Source of the DNA: Brevundimonas sp.
GTDB taxonomy: Bacteria; Pseudomonadota; Alphaproteobacteria; Caulobacterales; Caulobacteraceae
DNA: 7,738 nucleotides
Reading direction: 5' to 3'
Assembly (NCBI GenBank): GCA_024711185.1
Contig: JANJTI010000163.1
Coordinates: 1 to 7,738 of the forward strand
The notes under the pieces are model-generated. The model saw only the letters and a list, made by a program, of their open reading frames with translations. It did no database searches and was not told the DNA's origin. Of the stretch, positions 1 through 4,339 are shown piece after piece. The translations under genes were made by a program, and so were the position numbers. Within the stretch, counting starts at the first letter, position 1. Each line of letters begins with the position of its first letter.

Positions 1-174
1 CAGGTCTACGAGCTGACGCCGTGGGGCCTGGAGGCCGAGGCGGTGATCCAGGCGCTGGGACGGTGGGCGGCGCGGGCCCGGGAGCTGCTGCACATCGAGG
101 GCGATCCCGGCGCTTTCCTGCGCTTCGCCGGCTGGTTTGAACTGCCGCCCAAGGCGACGAAACCGGGGGGCTGA
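1..174 (+). CDS. HxlR-type winged-helix regulator, C-terminal fragment
   Basis: The gene enters from outside the window and only its last 57 codons are visible, ending at TGA 172-174. The fragment begins QVYELTPWGLEAEAVIQALGR, which matches the end of the winged-helix domain of HxlR-family regulators (typically YELTxWGxxLxPVxxALGRW). These are small cytoplasmic dimeric DNA-binding proteins that usually control a nearby gene. Many alphaproteobacterial relatives continue with a further C-terminal domain after this helix, but here only about 37 residues follow and end in a lysine/proline/glycine tail (PPKATKPGG), so this is a short form. The target is unknown because the DNA-binding helix and upstream neighbours lie outside the window. 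The stop is 4 bp from the stop of the convergent minus-strand gene. The family call rests on one motif in a fragment. Confidence 0.68.
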   Translation, partial: QVYELTPWGLEAEAVIQALGRWAARARELLHIEGDPGAFLRFAGWFELPPKATKPGG

Positions 175-178
175 GCCC

Positions 179-388
179 TCAGGCGAGCATGTCGAGCAAG
201 GTCCCGGCCATCCGGTCGGTGCTCCTCAGAACGGCGGCGTTGGCCTCGAAGGCGACCTCCGCCTCGATCCGTTCGACCGTCTCCCCGGCAAGGTCGCCCA
301 GCGGATCGGCGGCGGTGCGACGGGCGCTGGCGTCGAAGCGGGCGGCGGCGGAGGCCAGTCCGGCGGCGGCGATGGCGTGGGCCTGCAT
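179..388 (-). CDS. Short flagellar rod/hook-family-like protein (69 aa)
   Basis: A 69-residue protein with no signal peptide. Residues 1-26 (MQAHAIAAAGLASAAARFDA and on) resemble the N-terminal helix of flagellar axial proteins such as FlgB/FlgC (SGLxAAxxRLDxxAxNIAN pattern). Residues 34-69 (AGETVERIEAEVAFEANAAV, then LRSTDRMAGTLLDML) resemble their C-terminal helix, which reads roughly E-x-I-x-A-x-x-A-F-x-A-N-x-x-V-[IL]-x-x-x-x-x-M. Known rod and hook proteins carry a folded domain between these helices and pair them as a coiled coil; here only about 8 residues separate them. The ATG at 386-388 is chosen because AGGAGAG sits 8 nt upstream and because the reading frame before it is arginine-rich and not protein-like. 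A role in or around the flagellar basal body is inferred from the helices alone, as no other flagellar gene is visible. It converges on the HxlR-type gene. Confidence 0.72.
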   Translation of the reverse strand: MQAHAIAAAGLASAAARFDASARRTAADPLGDLAGETVERIEAEVAFEANAAVLRSTDRMAGTLLDMLA

Positions 389-396
389 GGCGGCGT

Positions 397-403
397 CTCT
401 CCT
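397..403 (-). promoter_or_regulatory. Ribosome binding site of the rod-like gene
   Basis: The plus strand reads CTCTCCT, giving AGGAGAG on the minus strand, 8 nt before the ATG at 388. It decides the start in favour of the 69-residue product over upstream in-frame GTG/TTG codons that would extend the frame to about base 586. Confidence 0.7.
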
Positions 404-559
404 GCGCTCGCAGCGAGCTTGTCCATCGGGGCTGAAGGAGAGGCGAACAAAGCTGGTGAACGGCCGCGGGCGGAGAACCCACGGCAGGGCGGAGACTTCG
501 GCTACGCCGGACGGTGACCCGGGGGAGGCGGCGAGGAGATCCGGACGACATTCCGGCGT

Positions 560-587
560 GACAGGGTGGACCCGGCGACGGGACATG
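560..587 (+). repeat. Two-part direct repeat, copy 1
   Basis: GACAGGGTGGA (560-570) is followed 9 nt later by GGGACATG (580-587). The same two words recur in the same order at 647-670. A role as a regulator binding site is inferred only from the repetition and position. Confidence 0.5.
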
Positions 588-646
588 GAGGACGGTTCCG
601 GGACCGTTGGGGGACCAACCGGCGACGCTTCGCCACTTCCCCTCCG

Positions 647-670
647 GACAGGGTGGAGAGGGGGGACATG
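647..670 (+). repeat. Two-part direct repeat, copy 2
   Basis: GACAGGGTGGA (647-657) is followed 5 nt later by GGGACATG (663-670). The first words of the two copies are 87 bp apart. A third partial copy, CAGGGTGG (702-709), overlaps the probable ribosome binding region of the HTH gene that starts at 715. Confidence 0.5.
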
Positions 671-714
671 CCCTGCGACCGATTCTGACGCACCCGACCC
701 CCAGGGTGGGCGCC

Positions 715-1173
715 ATGGAGCACTACCGCCTTCGAAAGTATCGCGCTCCCGAGGTCTGGGCCCGGGTCCGGGAAGCCTATGTCGCCGGCGAGCCGGGGCC
801 GTCGGTGGCGCGGCGTTTCGACGTCGGGCTGGCGAATCTTCGCAAACGGGCGCTGCGTGAGGGGTGGACCCGGAACCGGGTGGCGGAGCAGGCGGTCCGC
901 GACGGGTTCGCGCCGGGGCTTCCGGCTTCGCCGGCCGCGGGCGTGGGAGGCGATCCGCTCGCGGCCCTCCAGGAGACCACGATCGACGACGGAGTCTCGC
1001 GGGCCGTTCATCGCGCGGCCTGGCTGCTGGCCGAAGGTCGAGGCGGCGAGGCCCTGTCGCTGATCCGGGCGGTGGAGGCGCTGGTCAGGCTGACCGGATG
1101 CGAGGGCGAAGCCGCGCGCGAGCTGGAGCGGATGCGGGTCATGGCGCAGATCGGCCGCAGGCGAGGACGCTGA
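715..1173 (+). CDS. Small helix-turn-helix protein (152 aa), function unknown
   Basis: A soluble, arginine-rich 152-residue protein. Residues about 11-52 (APEVWARVREAYVAGEPGPS, then VARRFDVGLANLRKRALREGW) have the layout of a helix-turn-helix. A helix ending in 'YVAGE' is followed by 'VARRFDVGLANLRKRA', which looks like a turn plus recognition helix, and the closing 'REGW' is common in terminase-small-subunit-like and transposase-like HTH proteins of this clade. Residues 82-150 form a second, mostly helical region with no motif I can name. The ATG at 715 is preferred over an in-frame start at 607: the domain begins just after it, AGGG lies at 703-706 (8 nt upstream), and the earlier residues look like non-coding translation. 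It is probably a DNA-binding regulator. No phage genes adjoin it, so a terminase role is unlikely. Repeats immediately upstream could be its own operator. Confidence 0.75.
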   Translation: MEHYRLRKYRAPEVWARVREAYVAGEPGPSVARRFDVGLANLRKRALREGWTRNRVAEQAVRDGFAPGLPASPAAGVGGDPLAALQETTIDDGVSRAVHRAAWLLAEGRGGEALSLIRAVEALVRLTGCEGEAARELERMRVMAQIGRRRGR

Positions 1174-1233
1174 GCCGGGGGTCATTTGCGCGGCGACAAC
1201 GCGCGCGGTCCGGGCGCGCGCTAGCGGAGCCGC

Positions 1234-1758
1234 ATGGCGTGGTTGTCGACCAAGACCTATGGAACCGACCGCGGCCTGAGCTGCGCCTACAGGCAATGGG
1301 CGGCGCGCTCGCACTGCGCCCTGCTGCACGGCTATTCGCTGGGCTTCACCTTCACCTTCGCGGCCGAGCAACTGGACGAGCGCGGCTGGGTGATCGACTT
1401 CGGCCGGGACGGCTTCGGGCCGATCCGCGACTGGCTGCACGCGACCTTCGATCACACCCTGCTGGTGGCCGCCGACGATCCGGAGATGGCCGAGTTCCTG
1501 CGCCTGCGCGACCGCGGGCTGGCCGAGGTGCGCATCCTGCCGGGCGTGAGTTGCGAGCGGATCGCCGCCTGGGTCGGCGAGCAGATGCAGCCGGGCGTGC
1601 GCGAGCGCACTGGAGGGCGCTGCTGGATCGAGTCGGTCGAGTGCTTCGAGCACGGCGCCAACAGCGCCCTCTGGCGCAATCCCGAAGCGGTGCTGCGGCA
1701 GGTTTCGGCCGAGATCCTGAACCGCGCCCTGACCGGCGAGGCCGGGGTCCAGGCCTGA
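1234..1758 (+). CDS. queD: PTPS/QueD-family protein (6-carboxytetrahydropterin synthase-like), divergent metal site
   Basis: Family members convert 7,8-dihydroneopterin triphosphate to 6-carboxytetrahydropterin (queuosine/7-deazaguanine pathway) or to 6-pyruvoyltetrahydropterin, in the cytoplasm. The 174-residue sequence keeps the catalytic cysteine C28 in SHCALLHGYS, the GWVIDFG strand (51-57), the DH pair D73-H74 (FDHTLLVA) and the glutamate E139 (FEHGANSA). Compared with E. coli QueD, the three zinc histidines become Y19 (CAYR), H32 and Y34 (HGY in place of HGH), so two of three are tyrosine. I recall alphaproteobacterial and phage relatives with the same HGY form, which would make this a subfamily rather than a broken gene; this is from memory. 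At 174 residues it is longer than the roughly 120 of E. coli QueD. GGAG lies 4 nt before the ATG. No queC, queE or queF is visible here, so the product is uncertain. Confidence 0.82.
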   Translation: MAWLSTKTYGTDRGLSCAYRQWAARSHCALLHGYSLGFTFTFAAEQLDERGWVIDFGRDGFGPIRDWLHATFDHTLLVAADDPEMAEFLRLRDRGLAEVRILPGVSCERIAAWVGEQMQPGVRERTGGRCWIESVECFEHGANSALWRNPEAVLRQVSAEILNRALTGEAGVQA

Positions 1759-1771
1759 GCGGATCCGCGAC

Positions 1772-1812
1772 TGACTCGACCGGCCGCTTGCCCCGCGAGG
1801 GCGGCGGAGTCA
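1772..1812. repeat. Intergenic stem-loop between the QueD-like and Mpo1-like genes
   Basis: An outer inverted repeat TGACTC (1772-1777) / GAGTCA (1807-1812) encloses GCCC (1790-1793) / GGGC (1799-1802), which is extended by GCC/GGC across a 4-nt bulge. There is no T-run, so it is not a standard terminator. Both outer arms contain a GANTC site. Confidence 0.3.
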
Positions 1813-1822
1813 TCGTTCCGGC

Positions 1823-2146
1823 ATGACCACCCAGGAGCCGGCGGGCGGACGCTTCCAGAGTTTCGAGGCCTTCTATCCGTACTACATCCACGAGCACTCC
1901 AACCGGACGTGCCGACGGATTCACGTGGTCGGCTCCGGACTGGTGCTGCTCGCGCTGGCCGTGGCGGTCGTGACGCGGAACCCGTGGTGGCTGCTGGCCA
2001 TGCCCGTGATCGGCTACGGCTTCGCCTGGGTCGGACACTTCTTCTTCGAGAAGAACCGGCCGGCCACCTTCCGGTATCCGCTGTGGAGCCTGATGGGCGA
2101 CTGGCGGATGTTCTTCGAGACGGTGAGCGGCAAGCGCCGCTTCTGA
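1823..2146 (+). CDS. DUF962/Mpo1-like small membrane protein (107 aa)
   Basis: A 107-residue protein with the hallmark segments of the DUF962 (Mpo1/YGL010w-like) family: FYPYYIHEHSNRTCRRIHVV (17-36), GYGFAWVGHFFFEKNRPATF (64-83) and YPLWSLMGDWRMF (85-97). Two hydrophobic segments at about 35-51 and 55-75 suggest a two-pass membrane protein with both ends on the same side. Yeast Mpo1 is an endoplasmic reticulum Fe(II)-dependent dioxygenase in phytosphingosine/2-hydroxy fatty-acid alpha-oxidation. The histidines H23, H25, H34 and H72 are where metal ligands would be expected. The bacterial substrate is not known to me, so a 2-hydroxy-acyl lipid is only a hypothesis. The purine-rich GGCGGAG lies about 13 nt before the ATG, so the ribosome binding site is weak. 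The stop is 3 bp from that of the convergent gene at 2150. Confidence 0.88.
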   Translation: MTTQEPAGGRFQSFEAFYPYYIHEHSNRTCRRIHVVGSGLVLLALAVAVVTRNPWWLLAMPVIGYGFAWVGHFFFEKNRPATFRYPLWSLMGDWRMFFETVSGKRRF

Positions 2147-2149
2147 GCG

Positions 2150-2830
2150 TCAGCGGTTGGCGGGGTCCTGGAAGGCGAACAGGCTGACCGCCAGCACGGC
2201 GGCGGCGTCGCGATCGGGGGAGCCGGCGGGCGGCAGGTAGAAGGTGGGGCGCAGGCCGTTCAGGTCGACGCCGCCGATATCCACCCCCTCCCGGCTGATC
2301 ACATAGCCCATGACCCGGCCGCCGCCCCAGGGCAGGCCGCCGACGCGCCGGGTTTCCACGCGGTAGACGGCGTCGCCCCAGGTCATCTCGCCGGCGCGCT
2401 GCGGCTGCTGCAGACGGGCGAACAGGCTGCCGCGCGCGAGCGCGAGGGTCAGGCGCGCGCCGGCCGGGGCGGCCCCAGCATATTCGCACTCGTAGCTGAG
2501 GGGCTCCCGGTCGAAGGTGATCCACAGGATCTGGCGGTGGCTCTGGCCGCCGCCGCAGTCGCCGCGGACCTCTCCGAGCGAGGGGCCGGAGACGTCGAAC
2601 TCCGCCCGGGCCATGTCTCGAGACTGCCAGGGGAGGCGGGTGCTGGAGGCGCGGGCGGCGACCGAGCCGGCGTACTCGCCGATCGCGAAGCCGGGTCGGA
2701 GCAGGCTGGGACCGCGGCGGCCCTGCAAGCCGATCCGCTCGGTGCGGTCCGTCAGGGAGGCCGCGTCCTGCGCGGCGGCGGGAACGGCCGCGGCGAGCGC
2801 GACGATGGCGGCGGTGCTGGCCATTTTCAT
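2150..2830 (-). CDS. Exported protein of unknown function (226 aa)
   Basis: Residues 1-20 form a classic Sec signal peptide (MKMAS, then an alanine/valine-rich core ending VPAAA) with likely cleavage before Q21, so the product is periplasmic or secreted. The mature part of about 205 residues looks mainly beta-stranded, with ILWITFDREPLSYECEYAG (101-119), LTLALARGSLFARL (127-140) and VMGYVISREGVDIGGVDLNG (173-192). It ends in a conserved-looking YLPPAGSPDRDAAAVLAVSL segment (198-217). It contains only two cysteines, C92 (GDCGGGQ) and C115 (YECEY), which could form a disulfide. There are no catalytic motifs, no lipobox and no further membrane segment. I do not recognise the family. The ATG at 2830 is supported by GAGGAG 6 nt upstream; the second ATG (codon 3) would be 12 nt away. 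That ribosome binding site lies in a strong hairpin. Confidence 0.85.
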   Translation of the reverse strand: MKMASTAAIVALAAAVPAAAQDAASLTDRTERIGLQGRRGPSLLRPGFAIGEYAGSVAARASSTRLPWQSRDMARAEFDVSGPSLGEVRGDCGGGQSHRQILWITFDREPLSYECEYAGAAPAGARLTLALARGSLFARLQQPQRAGEMTWGDAVYRVETRRVGGLPWGGGRVMGYVISREGVDIGGVDLNGLRPTFYLPPAGSPDRDAAAVLAVSLFAFQDPANR

Positions 2831-2831
2831 G

Positions 2832-2858
2832 GGCCCCTCCTCATCCGGAGGAGGAGCC
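2832..2858 (-). promoter_or_regulatory. Hairpin sequestering the ribosome binding site of the 2150-2830 gene
   Basis: In the minus-strand transcript, GGCUCCUCCUC (2858 to 2848) can pair along all 11 positions, with one G-U wobble, with GAGGAGGGGCC (2842 to 2832) across a 5-nt loop. The 3' arm contains the Shine-Dalgarno sequence and ends 1 nt before the AUG at 2830. The wobble becomes a C-A mismatch on the plus strand, so the RNA pairs perfectly only in the gene's own orientation. No U-tract follows, so a terminator is unlikely. A role in translational control is inferred. Confidence 0.5.
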
Positions 2859-2884
2859 TAGCGCGCCGTTTGGCAGAACATCAA
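2855..2884 (-). promoter_or_regulatory. Weak candidate sigma-70 promoter for the 2150-2830 gene
   Basis: The minus strand has TTGATG (2884-2879) and GCTAGGCT (2862-2855), which resembles the Caulobacter housekeeping pattern TTGACG ... GCTANAWC. The -10 matches poorly and the spacing is slightly long. If it were real, transcription would begin near 2848 and the 5' arm of the hairpin would not be transcribed. Confidence 0.22.
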
Positions 2885-2886
2885 TC

Positions 2887-2899
2887 GGCGAAATTCGCC
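2887..2899. repeat. 13-bp perfect palindrome at the end of the 3D-domain gene
   Basis: GGCGAAATTCGCC has 6-bp arms around a single central base and touches the stop codon of the minus-strand 3D-domain gene. It could be an operator for the downstream minus-strand gene or a weak terminator stem. No T-run follows on the minus strand. The function is unproven. Confidence 0.35.
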
Positions 2900-3522
2900 T
2901 AGTTCGAGCCGGCCGAGGTGGTCTGGGTCGAGGCCATCAGCGTGGCCTGGCTGGGCACGCGGTCCCACGAAGGCGGGCAACCGTCGAAGCGGCCGGCGTC
3001 GACGATCGAGACCCGGTCCTGGTTGAAGCGCATGGCCGGCCGCATCGAGCCACGTCCGTGGCCGGTGTAGAGGTCGATCTTCTGACCCTTGATCGCGCCG
3101 CCGGTGTCGGAGGCGTACCAGTAGCCGTCGTGGATCGTGCCGTCGGGCATGCGCATGCCGACGGTCTCGGGGATGAACAGGCGGGTGCGGCGCGGGATGT
3201 AGCGGGGGTCGACGGCGACCGTGCGCATCGGGATCGGTCGGCAGCCGAGGCTGTCGTTGCCGGTCGCTCCACCGCCGCCCGCATGGTAGAGGTTGACCCG
3301 TGCGCTCCAGCGCGGATCGGCCCCCATCAGGGCGCGGGCGTCGGCCGGCAGCTCGGCGTCGCTGGCGGAACCTTCGTCGGAGGGGGCCGTTGCTTCGGAG
3401 CCCAGGCCGCTGGCGACAGCGGTCTCGTAGGACACCGGTTCGCCCGAGGCCGCAGCCGTCGGGAAGGCCAACGCCCAGACGAGGGCGAGCGCAGCGGCAG
3501 TGCCGAACATGCGATGACTCAC
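2899..3522 (-). CDS. Exported 3D-domain protein (MltA-like double-psi beta-barrel)
   Basis: A 207-residue exported protein with a signal peptide at about 1-25 (hydrophobic ALALVWALAFPTAAAS) and a low-complexity acidic/serine/alanine linker (about 38-60). The C-terminal 3D domain spans about 95-155. Its signature is intact: TVAVDPRYIPRRTRLFIP (D105), then DGYWYASDTGGAIKGQKIDL (D132, D139, D150). In lytic transglycosylase MltA the Asp of the DTGGAI motif is the catalytic acid, and 3D domains otherwise occur in cell-wall proteins such as YuiC/YabE. A cell-wall, peptidoglycan-cleaving role in the periplasm is therefore likely but inferred. The mature part has two cysteines (C94, C182). The start is a GTG at 3522. 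An in-frame ATG at 3510 would shorten the signal peptide by 4 residues, and neither has a good ribosome binding site. The GTG is preferred because it gives a basic n-region. Confidence 0.87.
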   Translation of the reverse strand: MSHRMFGTAAALALVWALAFPTAAASGEPVSYETAVASGLGSEATAPSDEGSASDAELPADARALMGADPRWSARVNLYHAGGGGATGNDSLGCRPIPMRTVAVDPRYIPRRTRLFIPETVGMRMPDGTIHDGYWYASDTGGAIKGQKIDLYTGHGRGSMRPAMRFNQDRVSIVDAGRFDGCPPSWDRVPSQATLMASTQTTSAGSN

Positions 3523-3728
3523 GGAATCACCGGCCCCTGACGTCCGGCGAGGGGGCTTTTGCCGCCGGAATGTGTCGAAATCCAGCCTTCAGAGATCAGG
3601 TGCGACCACCTGTCCGGTCCAGCGGTGGATAAGCGGGCCTTGGCGAAGGATGAGCGGATTCGGCGTCGGCAACAGCGAGGATGTCTGATAGCTGTATTCG
3701 CAGATCAGAAACTCTATGCTGGCGCACA
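3523..3728. promoter_or_regulatory. Divergent intergenic region between the 3D-domain and GST genes
   Basis: This 206-bp stretch is visibly less GC-rich than its neighbours and must hold promoters for both divergent genes. I see no clear -35/-10 pair for either. It contains a 16-bp inverted repeat (3597-3612), GAATC at 3524-3528 and GATTC at 3657-3661. Short open frames within it have no protein-like character. Confidence 0.45.
3597..3612. repeat. 16-bp inverted repeat, candidate operator
   Basis: CAGGTG (3597-3602), spacer CGAC, CACCTG (3607-3612): a perfect 6-bp dyad in the middle of a divergent intergenic region, 75 bp from the 3D-gene start and 117 bp from the GST start. This is a typical size and position for a dimeric regulator site. 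No regulator can be named. Confidence 0.4.
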
Positions 3729-4313
3729 ATGCTTACTGTCTATGGCGATATTCGCTCCGGGAACTGTTTGAAGGTTCGCTGGCTGCTGGACCGGATGGGT
3801 CAGGATTATCAGTGGATCGAGACGGATGTCATGTCGGGGATCACCCGAAGTCCAGAATTCCTCAAGATGAATCCGGCCGGACAGCTGCCCACGGCGGTGC
3901 TGGCCGACGGCCGGTCGCTGGCCCAGTCGAACGCCATACTTGTCCACATGTCCGAAGGCTCGGACTGGATCCCGCCCGACGCATATGACCGGGCGAGGAT
4001 GTTCGAATGGCTGTTCTGGGAGCAGTACAGCCACGAGCCGTACATCGCGGTGGCCCGCTTCCAGCGCGCCCTGCTGGGCAAACGCGGCGACGAGATCGAG
4101 CCGCGGCTGATGGAGCGCGGCCATGCCGCGCTGGCGCGGATGGAAGCGGCGCTGGCGGAGACGGACTGGCTGGCGGGGGCGGCGCCGACGATCGCCGACC
4201 TGTCGCTGGTCGCCTACACCCGGGTCGCGCCGGAAGGCGGCTTCGACCTGGCCCCCTACCCAGCGGTGCGGGCGTGGATCGCGCGGGTGGAGGACGCCTT
4301 CCGGATCGTCTAA
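3729..4313 (+). CDS. Glutathione S-transferase family protein
   Basis: A 194-residue cytoplasmic protein with the two-domain GST layout. The N-terminal thioredoxin-like half (1-78) has MLTVYGDIRSGNCLKVRWLL, offering S10, N12 and C13 as candidate glutathione-activating residues. It also has the cis-proline motif QLPTAVL (P54) and QSNAI (Q66-S67), which binds the gamma-glutamyl group. The helical C-terminal half (about 86-194) includes the clade-typical EWLFWEQYSHEPYIAVARF (93-111) and the folding motif TIADLSLVAYTRV (D157). Family members conjugate glutathione to electrophiles or reduce disulfides; the substrate here is unknown. The ATG at 3729 is chosen because the domain starts there. An upstream in-frame ATG at 3681 would add 16 residues unlike any GST. 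No good ribosome binding site precedes 3729, so it may be leaderless or weakly initiated. It is the first gene of a four-gene plus-strand run. Confidence 0.9.
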   Translation: MLTVYGDIRSGNCLKVRWLLDRMGQDYQWIETDVMSGITRSPEFLKMNPAGQLPTAVLADGRSLAQSNAILVHMSEGSDWIPPDAYDRARMFEWLFWEQYSHEPYIAVARFQRALLGKRGDEIEPRLMERGHAALARMEAALAETDWLAGAAPTIADLSLVAYTRVAPEGGFDLAPYPAVRAWIARVEDAFRIV

Positions 4314-4338
4314 GGCGGAGCGTCCTTCGGAGTCCGCC
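4314..4338 (+). promoter_or_regulatory. Hairpin with the ribosome binding site of the nuclease-family gene
   Basis: GGCGGA (4314-4319), directly after the GST stop, pairs with TCCGCC (4333-4338). An inner TCC (4323-4325) / GGA (4329-4331) closes over TTC. The Shine-Dalgarno GGAG (4329-4332) is 7 nt before the ATG at 4340 and sits inside this structure. It is weaker than the hairpin at 2832-2858, and coupling to translation of the GST gene would open it. Confidence 0.35.
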
Positions 4339-4339
4339 C

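Larger units (their letters stand above)
389..714. other. 326-bp gap without a convincing gene; shared upstream region
   Basis: This region lies between the divergent starts at 388 (minus) and 715 (plus). Several frames stay open through it because stop codons are rare at this GC content, but their translations are arginine/proline-rich and resemble no family. It must contain the control regions of both flanking genes. I could not find a convincing -35/-10 pair or a sigma-54 site. It does contain a repeated motif (560-587 and 647-670), a third partial copy at 702-709, a small inverted repeat (ACGGT at 592-596, ACCGT at 603-607) and a GATTC site at 681-685. Confidence 0.6.

Noticed and set aside
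592..618. GC-rich inverted repeats (ACGGT/ACCGT and TTGG/CCAA) as a terminator
   Set aside because: Short overlapping stems without a T-run and not positioned after any gene end.
607..714. N-terminal extension of the HTH protein from an ATG at 607
   Set aside because: The added residues look like translated control DNA, overlap the repeated motif, and precede a better-placed ATG at 715.
502..1653. 383-codon minus-strand open frame opposite the HTH and QueD-like genes
   Set aside because: Low-complexity R/P/A/G composition and no motif, whereas the plus-strand genes have clear domains.
2887..2899. Palindrome as an intrinsic terminator of the 3D-domain gene
   Set aside because: It has only a single-base centre and no T-run on the minus strand, so it is kept only as an unassigned palindrome.
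3681..3728. N-terminal extension of the GST from an ATG at 3681
   Set aside because: Sixteen residues unlike any GST, with the purine tract directly abutting the ATG and no usable spacing.
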